From positions 24,110,412 to 24,174,411 of the forward strand of contig NC_079413.1 in the NCBI RefSeq assembly GCF_026213295.1: a stretch of DNA of 64,000 nucleotides, given 5' to 3'. This DNA is from Gadus chalcogrammus. Its lineage: Eukaryota; Chordata; Actinopteri; Gadiformes; Gadidae. Shown here piece by piece: positions 35,521 to 48,815 of this stretch; the first letter of the stretch is position 1; the number at the start of each line of letters is the position of its first letter. The notes under the pieces were generated by a model that had not been told where the DNA came from, did no database searches, and saw only the letters and a list, made by a program, of their open reading frames with translations. The position numbers were made by a program, and so were the translations under genes.

Positions 35521-36283
35521 ATTTAATTTAGAGGCGCCTTTCAAGACACCCAAGGTCACCTTACAGAGCATATAGTCATCATTCAAAACTATGTAAAACA
35601 GACTAGGAATAAAAGGAAAACAGAGGTTAAACATGAAAAATAATAATAATTAATAACACTCAAAGACGCCTAAAGTGAAGGGGGGACCTCACTAACCACC
35701 ACCAATTAGCGCTCCATTCACTTGCATGGGCCCTTCACAACTTCTGGTGGTGAACTATATTTGATAATTCACCGTTGCCAAGTATAATTGACCGCTGTCA
35801 AGGTAAACAAAGGCTTTTTTGCCTCTAATGGCGAGACCTTTTTTCTTTTTGGCCTTTTTTGGGTGGGCTCAAGCTCACCCAAAACTTGCCTTAGCCCACC
35901 CTATCATTTTATCCTCAAATCTAATATTCTACCTTTTTTTTTTACACAAGCAATGAGAGAATAGATGCTGTACACTAATGAACAGGCACAAATGGGCTAG
36001 TGAAATCGAGCGCAACCTTCCTGCAGGAATCTCTAACCTCTGATTGGTGGGTGGACGTCTCCTGTTTGACAAAACCAAAAAGGCAGCACGGGCACACTTA
36101 CGCTAGTTTCTGCTGTTTTGTCTGTCAAAAAGGCTTGCTAGTCTTTATCAGAAAATCCACGATTACCAGCTGTGTTATAACATGACCAGCTAATAATAAT
36201 AATAATCATTTTAAAACCTTGACATAATCTGTCAGATGACTATTAAATGACAGTTGACCACAAGGCGATTCTAACTATGCCGC

Positions 36284-37043
36284 TGTCACGTTAAAATTGT
36301 ACCGGGGGCGAAAATTGTACCGGCCTACGTCATCGTTTATTTACATCCTGACAACCTGACAACCTGCCCTGCAACAGACGACGCGATGCAGAAAACATGT
36401 TTCCAAACGACGAAATAACATAATACAGATAGCGGATCGCTATCTGAATTATGATATATAGCGATAACACTTGTTTTTACTTTATATTTGTATTGTATTT
36501 AATTGTTTAATCGAAACAATAAAGAAAATTGACCGCGAAACGGGCGATCGCGTCAAATGACGCGTCAAATCACGTAGGAAGGTTCTTGAACATTCTAGAC
36601 TATGAAACCTGCTTAAAACACTCAGTTTACTAGCTAAATTCAATTAAACAATTCAATACAATGCAAATATAAAGTAAAAACAAGTGTTTTCTAGCGATCC
36701 GTTATCTGTATTATGTTTCAAGAACCCTCCTACGTCATTTGACGCGATCGCCCGTTTCGCGGGCAAAACATTTGTCATTTGACGCGATCGCCCGTTTTGC
36801 GGGCAATTTTTTTTATTGTTTCGATTAAACAATTAAATACAATACAAATATAAAGTAAAAACAAGTGTTATCGCTATATATCATAATTCAGATAGCGATC
36901 CGCTATCTGTATTATGTTATTTCGTCGTTTGGAAACATGTTTTCTGCATCTCGTCGTCTGTTGCCGGGCAGGTTGTCAGGATGTAAACAAACGATGACGT
37001 AGGCCGCTACAATTTTCGCCCCCGGTACAATTTTAACGTGACA
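36284..37043. mobile_element. Long fold-back element, 760 bp
   Basis: Arms of roughly 250-280 bp are inverted, starting TGTCACGTTAAAATTGTACC. They include ATCGCTATATATCATAATTC and GGGCGATCGCG motifs. A third partial copy of the arm lies in the middle (36640-36770). It is flanked by 4-bp CCGC (36280-36283, 37044-37047). No coding frame. Confidence 0.82.
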
Positions 37044-37687
37044 CCGCCTCTTGAATTGTTTCATTTTTTAGTCGGCAGGGGCTAGTAATTCTGCGTAACA
37101 TGATAAGCATGATAAGGTGCAAGGAGCAGAAAAAGTTGACATGGGTGTTAATTTTCAGTTGAAAAAAGACGCTGGCTGAGGGCGTATTCATTGCCAGCTG
37201 AGGGCGTATTCATTGCCATAACAACTGAGCTAATCAACGAGTACCACATGTTCTAATACTATGAGGCTCATGAAAACGCCCTCAGCTTATAAAATTGATT
37301 TATTTTAATAAGTTACTTATTTTAATTTAAATAAACATAATATACCAAGGGTCAGAAGTTTTACAAGAATTTTGATCGTACAAAGTCATGACAGAGGGAC
37401 CTGGGGCCTCATGTAGGCCTACTAAGACTTGCGTGGATTTCATACTGAAACTAGGCGTACGCCAAAACCCAGAAACTGTCTTACGCACAAATAAATTCAG
37501 ATATATCAAAGTGTGCGAACGCATGGATCCAATCACGTTTCTTTTGTACATCTCAATCAACGTGGAATTGAGCGCATATGCCGAGGTGCCAAACTCCTCC
37601 CTGTCAACGCCCTCATTTAAATATGCAATTTCATTTAAATAGGCCTCTGGACCTGAGATTCACCTCTTAATCCGATCACCTGGCACC

Positions 37688-38047
37688 ATGAACAGAGGCA
37701 AAAAACGAAACTTCACGGAGTCCGAGCTCGAGATTTTGCTCCACGAGGTAGAAATGCGCAAGCATATGCTATTTGGAACCCTGTCAACAGGGATAAATGC
37801 AAAACAAAAGAGAAGTGAGTGGGAGCGTGTTTGCGAGGCCGTCAATGCAGTGGGGTCTCAGCAGCGCACACACTCTGAAATTAAAAAAAAGTGGTCAGAC
37901 CTCAAGGTGGAGGTGATGCGGAGGGTTTCTGCCCACCGCCGAAGCGTGACCGCAACAGGAGGGGGGACGGGAGTGGGGGAACTCTCCCCCTTCGATTTGA
38001 GAGTGGCCGCTTTGATCGGTGACACCAGTGGCGTAGCCAGAAACTAG
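37688..38047 (+). pseudogene. Harbinger-associated Myb/SANT-like DNA-binding protein, truncated
   Basis: 119-aa frame: KRNFTESELEILLHEVEMRK, then KRSEWERVCEAVNAVGSQQR and EIKKKWSDLKVEVMRR. This trihelix/Myb-SANT fold occurs in the accessory gene of Harbinger transposons and its domesticated relatives (NAIF1/MSANTD-like). The frame runs into unrelated sequence after about residue 110. The partner gene that makes transposase lies opposite at 38769-38400. Confidence 0.75.
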
Positions 38048-38399
38048 TGGTGTTCCTGTTTTTTTTTTCAAATTTATTAACTCAAAAATAATACATTAAC
38101 CATGTATTTTAACAGAGAACAAATGCAACCGCTGCAAAACATAAAGGGACGCAGTGCCCAGAGATGAAGAACACATAGAACGTGTGCGCATACTCATGGA
38201 GCCATACTATTACGCATGGTTAAAAAACCCATTTAATCAGTATCTGAACAACACCGCTGCTGGGTTAAGAATGTAACGTATTTGCTGCTATATTTGCGCT
38301 GCAACTGAATTCACAGGGCAAGGCGGCGTGGCTCGGCTTTGAATTCATTAATTATCTCATATTAATGCATTAATGCATATGAGGCCGGTCTGGACTCAT

Positions 38400-38769
38400 A
38401 TTAATCTCATATGATGATTCCGTCCCACACAGCTGGCATGGCTCGGCTCAGGGTGGACTGGCACACTCCTGACCGATCGGCCAGCTCCCGCTGGAAGGCC
38501 CCTGTTGCCAGGAACCCCAGCGTGGTCAGCACCTGTGTGGGCACGGACAACCCCTGGCTCCTGGCTGTGTGGCGCTATAGGGCCGGCCGCAGCTCTGCGC
38601 ACAGCTCCAGTAATACTGGCCTGGGGAAACGAAATCGGCTCATGAGCCAATTATCATCATTTGCGAGTAAGTCCTCGCGTTCCCTAAATATACGTTCCCT
38701 TCGGATTTGACCATTTGCGATGTCCTCTAACAACGCTAACGCAGCCATTTTTAAAACAATTTTCTTCAT
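38400..38769 (-). pseudogene. HARBI1-like transposase, N-terminus only
   Basis: On - from 38769: MAALALLEDIANGQIRRERI, then FREREDLLANDDNWLMSRFRF and LLELCAELRPAL. After a frameshift, LTTLGFLATGAFQRELADRS-type sequence continues. This is the N-terminal and helix-turn-helix part of PIF/Harbinger transposase. The DDE catalytic half is missing. Confidence 0.8.
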
Positions 38770-39171
38770 CCATTGCGCATGCTTTTATAGCCACCCATAT
38801 AATTGCAAGGTGTGTTAATCGTTCATTAGTGTGTCTCTGATGTGCAAATCACTCTGATGAGTCATGGTTTTCACCTTTTTTCCCAGTTTCCCAGCGTCAC
38901 CTCTAAGTGTCGCCAAAGGAACAATAGCTGTAGAAACGTGCGTACGACAGCTCTGGAGCTGGCGTGGGGACCGCACATTTTTACGGTCATTTCACGTTTT
39001 GTACATCTGAACGTGAGCGTGGAAAAGGACGTGCGCCACGTTTTTGTGCGTACGCAACCTTAGTACATGAGGCCCTTGGTGTCTTTATTCATGCTTGAAA
39101 GAAGAACATATATTATTTTTTTTGAAAGGGAATAAGCTGATGAAGCTGACAAATTCAGCAAATTAAACTGT

Positions 39172-39402
39172 GCACTCCAGGCTATGCCAACTGTTCTCAC
39201 AGCCTACACCCTTGCCCTAACTTTAGGAGCTTCCACAGCAATGTGTGAAAAGTCATTTTCCACGTTGAAAAACGTCTCCTCAGAGCATCGGCGCGGTATG
39301 CTGCACAGACGCAAGGCCCAGCTGATTCAGCTTGCTTTTGAAAAGGACCTAACTCACAAGTTTACGTCTGAGTGGAAGGATATGTTGATGAGGAGGTTCT
39401 AA
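39172..39402 (+). pseudogene. hAT transposase C-terminal dimerisation domain
   Basis: Reads TLGASTAMCEKSFSTLKNVS, SEHRRGMLHRRKAQLIQLAF and EKDLTHKFTSEWKDML, ending at TAA. This matches the hATC-type tail, with the hallmark Cys-Glu-x-Ser-Phe-Ser. It is probably the relic transposase of the 35345-48807 hAT, cut off from its N-terminus by the Harbinger insertion. Confidence 0.8.
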
Positions 39403-40165
39403 TGCAATGCTCAGGGGTCTCATTTATAACCGTTGCGTACGCACAAAACGGGGCTGAAATTGGCGTACGTGACTTTCCACGCCAAGGTTGTGATCTATAA
39501 AAAACCAACTTGACGGGAAAATGTGCGCAGCCCTAAGCAAACTCTGACCCATGCGTACGCATGGTTTGGAGGAAAAGGAGAATTTGCGACACAGATGGTG
39601 TGGTGGTGAACTGAAGTCAGACCGAAGAATTGTAGAGTGAGAAGAACGATTATGTTTTATCATCGCCCTTCATAAATTTAATTTCAACCCGTATCATGCG
39701 TTAAATCTATGTAATCAGAATAATTTAAGTCAACTGCGTTATTTCTCAGTTATAACTCCAGAAACATCTCCTTAGAATATAAATAAAACGGCGCGACTGC
39801 ATGGAATAAAGCATCCGTCCAACATGTGTCAATAACATAATATTTTTATGTGACACTGTAAACACATAATCAAATGTCAATTAAATCCAAAGTGTGGAAA
39901 ACCAAGCCACACTCCTCATCACAATCGTTGTCCGTTACTCTTGATGCTTTTCATGACAAATCAGGCATTAAAAAGGGGTTATGTTCAAGAACATTTTACG
40001 TGGGTGATTACAAACTGATTATCCAAGGCGTTCTCGTCAGTCTTATTACCGTAACCCTATAAATACAGAGGTGAGCGCCGTGGTAATGCTGCACCATATG
40101 GCACTTCTGGCGGACCATGCAGGATTCGGAGGGAGAGGGTATTTAGGGACCATAACGATTTATTG

Positions 40166-40615
40166 TGTTACGTATTTTAAGAATCTAAGCTACCCACACA
40201 TAGACTCAATGAAGACCAAACATATTAGCCGTAAATACCATACATAGCCACAAGGGGAGCCTTACTGAAGGCTGCAATAGATACTTTATCCACAGAGGGC
40301 AGCACCACAGACCAAGCGAGGAAACCGAGGATTACGTCCCACCGGTTTTCTCCAAGTCTTCCGGTCCTCCGAGTCCATAAGAAAGCCTCCACATCTTGAA
40401 GACAGGTAGAACTCTCAAGGCTAAGCTAGGATATCGGTGGGTTAGTGTCTTGGATTAGCTAGGAGAACACTCTCGCACGTGCTAAGGCACATCTTCAATC
40501 TCTCTTAACTTCAGAGCATCAGTTTACCATACCGAAAATACTTTATACAAATAAAGTATCTCTTTAAAGCTATTCCTTTGGATTCGACCCCTCTTTCCTT
40601 GAAGAACATGATAAT
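40166..40615 (+). repeat. 5' LTR of the retroviral element
   Basis: About 450 bp. It carries AATAAA (in ACAAATAAAGTATC, near 40549) as a candidate poly(A) signal. No difference from the 3' LTR was seen. Confidence 0.85.
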
Positions 40616-41575
40616 TGGTTGACCCCGACGTTCGTGGAAAGTCCGGACCGAGACTGGCGACCGCGAGGCCGTTCGGAAAGCAGTACAAGCTACTTACAGG
40701 CGCCACAACAAAGGTAAACAGAACCTGTTGTCAATGACTAAACTCTGTATAGTTAGATTAGTAACATTAGGTGAATAGCTTGTACTGCATCCGTCAGGCT
40801 GCGGGGACGTGTAATCTCGGACTGGTTTAAATTCATACAGCCGGTTACAAACGGCCTAGAATAAACTAACAGATTGAAATTAAATAACGAGCTCACGAAG
40901 TATAAGGGCTAGGAGTGTGTTTTATATGGGTTTGTAGATAGACAAATGCAATCCTGATTAGATCTAAATGTCCGTACCAACGTGGGAGACGTATTACCTG
41001 TGGTTATATGTTATTTATTTGGTGTAGCGCCGAAGTTAAACCGGGGCACCATAAGGTATATTTATTACCGACCATAAACTTCTGAACTCTTACGGCGGGG
41101 TGAGGAAAGGTCAGGTCTTTAACGTTAACCTAGCTTAGTTGCATATTAAACCGGAAGCTTGGCCGTAGTTAGCCAAGGAATTCAAATCGAATTGATTCCT
41201 CACAGCCCGGTTCATGTAACATCTAAATGTGCAATTTTGGTTAGTATAGAACGCAGCCGTAGAGGTGGACTTACGCAGGAATAACCCATCTGCTATCAAG
41301 CGCCTCGCTAACCCGCCGTGGGGACAAACTTGCAGGAATCTCTTACTTCTTATAGAGATCCAATACATGCTTTTGACTAGAGCTACCTGGGTCAAAACTA
41401 GTTTGTCTCTACAGCCCTTTGGATGTAACACGTGGTGTACGATTTAAGCGGACCACGCGTCTTGGAAAACGTGCGGTTCCTTTGTTCATACCATCAGTCG
41501 TTATAGTCGAACTCCTTTTTTGAAATAGACGCCATTTCTCTAAAGCAACGGGGGGCTCAACTTAAGTGTTACATC

Positions 41576-41797
<222 letters not shown>

Positions 41798-43159
41798 CAA
41801 GTCGGTAGGAGATGAATGGTCAGTCTTTTGTTAAGACTGCATAACCTCTGACCTAGGCAAAAGCAGATCTCTATCTCTCGGTGCCGGTGCTATCTTGTGG
41901 CCTGGTTGCGCAGTCCGGTAGGACTGGAACAACTCGAATAGTTGTTGTACTTTTTCTCCCATACCCTAGAAAACCCCTTTGATAACCCCAAACCCTTCTG
42001 TCCCTGTCTCTCCTGTCCTCCCCATCCTTTTATCCCAATATCCCATATCCTATCGTAAACTCACCCCCCTCTCCCCATCCCTTTGTCTTAATATCCCATA
42101 TCCTATCGTAAACTCACCCCCCCCCCCACCCTTCTGTCCTTGTCCCCACATCCTATTGTAAACCCCCTTCACACCCCTTTCATCTCTCTCCGCAGGTCCT
42201 GGAGTAAAAGCCCCCCACCCCCCTTTATTTTTTCACTTCTCCACCTTATCTCCACCCTCTCCGCAGGTCCTGTTGCAGATCCCTGTCCCCATCCCATTGA
42301 ATACTGTTTATTGACGGGTACACTCACAGCACGACGTGCGAATAGTGTGTGCTTGGTCATTTAAGTGTTGGATATAGTAATAGGTTATCACAGCCTTTTG
42401 TCGTTCAGATAGAAATCAAGAAAAGTTTCTTTATCGATAAATAAGTTGTGAATTCCGAAAAACCCAAACACTCTTAGTACTTCGCAGCCCCTGTGCCGCG
42501 ACCCCCACCCCCACCTAACCTCCCCCTCTCTCTCTCTCACTCACTCACTCACTCACTCACTTTGATACTCACTCACTCACTCTCCACTTTGTTTGTACAG
42601 ACATATTGCTTTTGGGCAACCAGGAAGGTTGTTCCACAGATTCAATACGGAATATTGAAGAGTAATTAACGTTGTACAATCTTGTAACTCCCAATTCCTC
42701 GCTCTTTCTCTCTGTCTGCCTGCCTGTCTAAAGGTAGGCCCTCCCTCACCCTTTAAATTCCTTCCCCATCCTTTAGTCCCTATCTCCCACCCTCATCATA
42801 AAGACCACCCCCCCAGCCTCTCCCACGACACATCTCTCTCTGTGTCGCTATTTTTAACAACGATAACTTTTATATATACATGTACACACAGCGCGGAGAA
42901 AGTGTACTGAGAGCGCAAAATGCGGTTAAGTGGTAGCCTTATGCCATAAGGTACCACAGTGTTCAGCCGGACAGATAGAACTCAGAAGTTTCTGTAGTCG
43001 GCTGATACGTATGTAGTATGCACCGCAGCCATATTTGTAGTTCTTGGTAGTGCCGCCTACTCGTTAACACGAGATTATTCCCAATTACATCTCAACATCT
43101 CCAAATGTACCACAAGTATATAACTATTATTAGTCCCAACTAGACGTCCCCCCAACTTT

Positions 43160-43490
43160 CCAAGTAGCCGATCTCTTGCATTTGTAATAAATTTGTTCTC
43201 TTTTCTCGTCAGGCCTTGGCAACCCGAGCAGTAATGGATGCCCGACATTCATCATTTTAATCGTTAACATTACTACAAATATTCTCTTTTCTAATCAGGA
43301 AGGCAACGATCAGTTGCCCATCATCATCATTTTACTTCTGTGCATAAAATATTAATTCTCTTTTCTCTTTAGGAGGTGGCAACACAAGCATTATAGTTGC
43401 CAAACACTCATCTTTTTACTTCTCTGCATTGATCTTAATTCTTTCTCTCTCCAGGAAATGGCAGTATAAGAACGAATGCCAAACACTGAC
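43160..43490. repeat. ~90-bp diverged tandem repeat, 4 units, in the retroviral element
   Basis: Each unit contains TTCTCTTTTCTC-like pyrimidines, then AGG and a GGCAACAC/GCCAAACAC-type segment with CATTCATCATTTTA. The pyrimidine-AG context resembles repeated splice acceptors. Confidence 0.65.
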
Positions 43491-44384
43491 AGTAATTATT
43501 TTTTCAGGTTGCTGAGCACTTCTGTCTATTATACATGCGTTTTGTATAGCAAGACAGGTAGAGAACCAGGCTGGTTCAAATAGACACGGGGTTCAACTGC
43601 TAGAATAATATGTTGAATTAATAAATGGTGCACATGGTTTTAAACGGTGCCCAAGGAGGGAGTTAGCTCAACTGCGGTAGACACAATTACAATACGTTTT
43701 TTGCGAATATTAAATGTACATGGCTTAAATTCTGCTATAATCAGCTACTACATACGAATAAACACTGCGTGAAATGTTCAAAGGTCAACTATTGCTTCCG
43801 TTGGAGCGATTGCAATAGATATAATATCGTACCACAATATGAATGCATTATCTTGTATTCGACAATTAGGAAAGCCGGATTCCAGAAACTAGAAGCCTAC
43901 AAAAGGGCACCAACCCAGAGGTCTTGCATCAACCAGATCCCTGTACGGCAGTTACACAGTGATCTTAAAATAGCTAGACTCCACATCATGAACGGTTAGC
44001 CTTTAAAGTTGTCCATAGCGTGCATACCGCTCGTCCACAGAAATCCGGGGTTATCCAGGCCTGGGGATTCTTATTAGAAGAGTTCTGGGATAACCTCCAA
44101 TAGAGGAGTCCCCCCCAATAGAGGATCCTGAGGACAAGCGGTAGAAATGCATAGTTCAACAGACCTGACGAGGTCCAAAATACCAAAATAAGAAATGGTT
44201 AGGATTGGTTAATTTGAATGCGCATGGCTGAAGCAATGCGCAAGGAGGGATGTAGTGACAATATTAATTCAAGGATTGAAAGTTGTGTAGCAAGACAGAC
44301 CAGAAGCCGTCCGATCCAGAGGATCCTACACCAACGTCGGTGACACCTGGCGAGTGGATCTGGGTTAAAAAAAAAAAAAAAAAT

Positions 44385-44730
44385 CGAAAGACCTAGAAGA
44401 CCGGTGGAAGGGGCCATACAAGGTACTCTTGGCCACACCCTTTTCTGTTTCTGTAGAGGACCGACGCGGAGCCCAGTGGCACCACCTGAGCCGGTGCCGC
44501 AAAGCAGATACTCCTGGCAGATCGTGGACTGAGACCCTGACCGACCTAGCTGCACTCCAAGCCAAGGACAAACACACCTCATCCCAAGACGATGGGCCAC
44601 AGCGTGCCCTTGGTAAAGTACCTGGTAGGATTCCTTCTGGTAGTCCTGTTCCAAGAAGGAGCGGGAGACAACATCGCCAGGTACCCACCGTCAAAACCAG
44701 ATATAGAATAAAATGCCACCATTTGTAGCA
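44385..44730 (+). pseudogene. Retroviral integrase C-terminus and env start
   Basis: On +, DRWKGPYKVLLATPFSVSVE and HHLSRCRKA match the integrase C-terminal region of gammaretrovirus-like elements, preceded by an A-run. A signal-peptide-like frame (hydrophobic FLLVVLF) begins near 44590 in another frame, overlapping the integrase end as env does in retroviruses. It stops within about 45 codons. It is a defective fragment of an endogenous element; gag, protease and RT are not recognisable. Confidence 0.65.
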
Positions 44731-44901
44731 CCTGTGTCTAAGATAATCAATATCCTGGATTTACTTGAATAATTAATTATTGAACCACCAAGACGAATTG
44801 TGCTTGTTATTATATAGTATTGTTTGGTTGTGAGTACAACTCGTTATTTCTGAATCGCTGCATTAATAAAGGTACAGTTGATCTTCCTTGAGGCGATTGT
44901 T

Positions 44902-45087
44902 TTACAGGCCACCTGTTACTGACACGACGACGACGGAGAACCTGTTTGAAGGCTCCCATGATGTAGGAGTAACCCCTCTGAGTTGAGCCCTTGACAAGGA
45001 GGGACGAGTCTTGGGTTCATGAATTACAGGCCAGACGGCGACAGAAAAAACAATGACTGCAATAATAACAAGCCCAAAACCACCCAC
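44902..45087 (-). other. Open frame with a membrane segment, opposite to the retroviral element
   Basis: 61-aa frame on - starting with a hydrophobic run (GLVIIAVIVFSVAVWPV) and then a basic tail. It could be an inverted scrap of env membrane region or chance. A 58-bp duplication (ACCGGCGCACC, CACGAAGATCACCTGAACCC) lies just right of it, at 45080-45200. Confidence 0.3.
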
Positions 45088-45610
45088 ATGAACCGGCGCA
45101 CCAAAACACGAAGATCACCTGAACCCCCCAAATCTATGCCCAAACCACCCACATGAACCGGCGCACCAATACACGAAGATCACCTGAACCCCCCAAATCC
45201 ATGATAGCTTGTCAATTATTTTGAAATTTTAAAATTGTATTATGTCTACCAATTTTTACTTTACTTTTACACATGATGAAAATTGTATGGCCTTGTAGCA
45301 CATAACCAAAAGTATTAGCTCAGGATTTCTATGAATGGTTTTGTTTGTGTGATATTTGGCCATGTGATTTTATGATAACAAGATTTATGTTCATTGTTGT
45401 ATTGTTAAATAATGACCTGTATTTCCAATGAGACCCACAAGGTGGATGCCATTTCAGTATTATGAGCCCGTTGTGGTTTTTCCCCTCTATTCAAGAGTTT
45501 TCCACAACGGTAGATGGTGTTGATCCTAATTTGACTGTTTTCGGTGTGGTAAATGGTGTTTATGATTTAAAATATTATTGTATGGTCATCTGAGATGACC
45601 AAGGAGGGAC

Positions 45611-46060
45611 TGTTACGTATTTTAAGAATCTAAGCTACCCACACATAGACTCAATGAAGACCAAACATATTAGCCGTAAATACCATACATAGCCACAAGG
45701 GGAGCCTTACTGAAGGCTGCAATAGATACTTTATCCACAGAGGGCAGCACCACAGACCAAGCGAGGAAACCGAGGATTACGTCCCACCGGTTTTCTCCAA
45801 GTCTTCCGGTCCTCCGAGTCCATAAGAAAGCCTCCACATCTTGAAGACAGGTAGAACTCTCAAGGCTAAGCTAGGATATCGGTGGGTTAGTGTCTTGGAT
45901 TAGCTAGGAGAACACTCTCGCACGTGCTAAGGCACATCTTCAATCTCTCTTAACTTCAGAGCATCAGTTTACCATACCGAAAATACTTTATACAAATAAA
46001 GTATCTCTTTAAAGCTATTCCTTTGGATTCGACCCCTCTTTCCTTGAAGAACATGATAAT
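45611..46060 (+). repeat. 3' LTR of the retroviral element
   Basis: Follows the polypurine tract AAGGAGGGAC. Same sequence as the 5' LTR; flank changes at 46065. Confidence 0.85.
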
Positions 46061-46092
46061 TGGTAGGCTACATAAAAATATGTAACTCTATG

Positions 46093-46329
46093 TCAAACCA
46101 CTTCTTTTTTTAATTCTGGGAAAGTGCGCTCCGTGCTACTGACAGAGTTCACTGCTGCAGCAACATGTTGCCACTCACTCTGCTTTTTGTTGTTGGCGAT
46201 CCCAATCCCGTGACCGCCGAACAAAACTACCTTTCGGGCCTCCATCTCACCCACAAGTGTCTCCACTTCAACCTCCGTGAAATTTCGCTTTTTTGATTTT
46301 CTCAGTACTTCTGCCATTGTTTCCAACAA
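46093..46329 (-). pseudogene. Harbinger Myb/SANT-like protein, truncated
   Basis: Reads KKRNFTEVEVETLVGEMEAR, then NNKKQSEWQHVAAAVNSVSS and ELKK. It is a paralogue of the frame at 37688-38047 and sits beside the opposite TIR, so the two Harbingers lie in opposite orientation. Confidence 0.75.
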
Positions 46330-46569
46330 GACATAATACCGGCATCTAAGTCTGTTTTATATGCAGATCGCATTCATGAGGTCATTTGCATTGACCATTT
46401 ATGGTTAAAAATGGGCGTGTAGAGGGCGGAACGTGAAGCTGATTCAGCTGCGCACAATTGTAGTCAGTATGTGATTTATAAAGCAAAGATTGCGTACAGG
46501 TGTGCGTACGCAGTGTTTTATAAATCCGAATATTTTTTGGCCCACGCACAGTTTTATAAATGAGACCCA

Positions 46570-46830
46570 GCACTTTACATATTTGTACTACTATTTTAAG
46601 GCATACTATTTTTTTACTATTTTTTTTTTTTAGGCATACAATGGCACTAAGTTAACGGTATAGTGTATGACGACATGAATGTAGTGAGTGAAAGGAATGT
46701 TGAATGTATTTTCTTTATTTATTTATTATTTATTATGTTACCTTTTTAAATGAGACCAGTACATGAGTGCACTGAATTTCGTTGTACTTCTGTCCAATGA
46801 CAAATAAATATATCCTATCCTATCCTAATG
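46570..46830. repeat. AT-rich sequence with (TATCC)n-type LINE tail
   Basis: CAAATAAATATATCCTATCC followed by more TATCC units resembles a 3' end of L2/CR1-like LINEs. No coding sequence. Confidence 0.4.
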
Positions 46831-46874
46831 GCAATGCATATCTCTCTGTTAACTGCTTTTACACCTAATATGTT

Positions 46875-48567
46875 GGGGCGGATCTACTGGGGTGGTTAGG
46901 GTGGCAACTGCCACCCTAAAAAAAAGCCTTGCCACCCCAGCTGCCACCCCAGTTGGCAGTGCCAAATTCATTTTTTTTTTTTTTTTTTTTGCTTTTACAA
47001 GACATTTACGAAAGCGAGTTTCAAATGTCCGACTGCAAGTGAATGCAACCAGGAAATATTGCCCCATCCCGCCTGCCCCCCCCCCCCCTCCCCGAGACTC
47101 CCGCCGGCACTGATTTTGATGGAATTGATTATCTCAAGGAAGGCGCGAGAGTCCTCCAAACGAACGAAGCAAGCGGCGCGGCAGAGAGACTACATTCTTG
47201 AGGTAATACTGATCAAGCGTCTATCTATGAAGAAATTATAATAATTAGAAAAGAGCAGGGCTGTGTATTACAGAAACATCATAGTTAAAGACTTAAGTTA
47301 AGATTGGAATGCCTTATAGCTGCATAGCAGGCGCGTGCCGTCCATATGGGCAGGTGGGGCGGCGAACTCCCTGCAAAAGCATTCTCCCAAAAAAATAGTT
47401 CCTCAGTAAATCATTGCTCCAAGTTTATTTTTAATAATGTGATTGTCACATTAACTATCTATAGTTTCTGTAGGCTTTCCGACTATTTTTGTTCTGTTGA
47501 TATCAAATTGATGGTGGCGATTCTAGTTGAGTTTAACGTGTCATGCAATGTGGGGCGGCGGAGCTCAACGACCGCGTCCCTCCGTATGTTTCTCGCATAA
47601 CCCTGCAGGCTGCAATAAGAATTGCACTCCGCGCCAAAGACGCGCTAACAAACACAAACCCTTCTACACTCAGCTGGTTTTCCTGACCGTAAACTTCATG
47701 TGCCTCCTTTTGTATCAACAGTCATTCGATTTGATTATATTAAACTTTATTGTCATTGAACCAAGTAACAGGTACTTGGACAACAAAATGCAAGTCATTT
47801 TCTGTAAATTATTTACAAATGGCCATCTCTAATCTACTTGGTTGCACACCTGTCTGAACTTTTATAAACCAATATAAGTCATCAATAATTAATAATAAAA
47901 CAAGCTTCACATCAAGGGCAAAAAAAATAATATGGTAAACCCAAAAGGTCTTAGAAATTAGAAATTAAAGATATAAAAAAAGAAAGAGAGGGAAATCTTT
48001 GATAGCACTTCCCCTGAATCCCCATTTGGCTCTTCCAAGCATGCAGGTTATACACTCTACTTTGGGAGTTATTCTATGTCACCGCGCTTTGAGGGTGGCA
48101 TTGTATGTAAATTATTGGAATCTGTGAATAAAGTGATATTTGCACTCAAGTTGGACTGATGATTGACATCTGATAGGAATATCTCATGGACAAATACCAA
48201 CTTATTGTTAACTAAAGTACATATTGCAGCTCTCTTTGCATATATTTTTAGCCCCATGCCCCTGCTGGTGTAATAGTGCAGGTGTTTGTTGTAAGGCAGG
48301 TTGATTTTGTAATTATTCAGTAATAATTTATCAAATTTTGTCTGAAACCTTTTATGTTTAAATGTAAGGCTTTACTCATCCCACAATAAATTAAATATAA
48401 TGTTATTGAGTCAAAATATCTAAATGTGGGGGCTTTCCAAGTAAATATTGATTGATATGGCTTTAATTAAATCGGCATGCTGTATATACTTCTGCCATAG
48501 GGTGCCAGCCCTCAAAATCTCCTGTCCCCCTCTTGCCACCCCATGAATATTTTTCTAGATCCGCCCC
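46875..48567. mobile_element. Element with inverted GGGGCGGATCTA ends
   Basis: GGGGCGGATCTA at 46875 and TAGATCCGCCCC ending 48567, with GGGTGGCAA/TTGCCACCCC near both ends. No clear TSD. A CAGGCGCGTGCCGTCCATAT segment at 47327 inside matches, inverted, a segment next to exon 3 of gene 2. Confidence 0.5.
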
Positions 48568-48815
48568 TTTATGGATATATATTCATAGCATTGCTTCTAT
48601 GTAACGTATTGCTTTAAATGATGAGGAATGATGTGATGTTGTAGGCTAGGCTATAGGGTCACTCATATTGCTGTTGGTTATGTTTAACGTGATGATTATG
48701 TGCTGCGCGAATAGAGGAAATATACTCTAGGCTAATAATACTTGTGCCCCCCTATGCATTTGATATGCATATGCCCCCCTTAAGACTCAGGTCTGGCGAC
48801 GGGTCTGACCCGGAC

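Larger units (their letters stand above)
37404..39075. mobile_element. PIF/Harbinger element with two partial genes
   Basis: Inverted ends GGGCCTCATGTA / TACATGAGGCCC, flanked by CTG (37401-37403) and TTG (39076-39078), close to the CWG target of Harbingers. It holds a Myb-like gene on + and a transposase N-terminus on -, converging. Confidence 0.75.
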
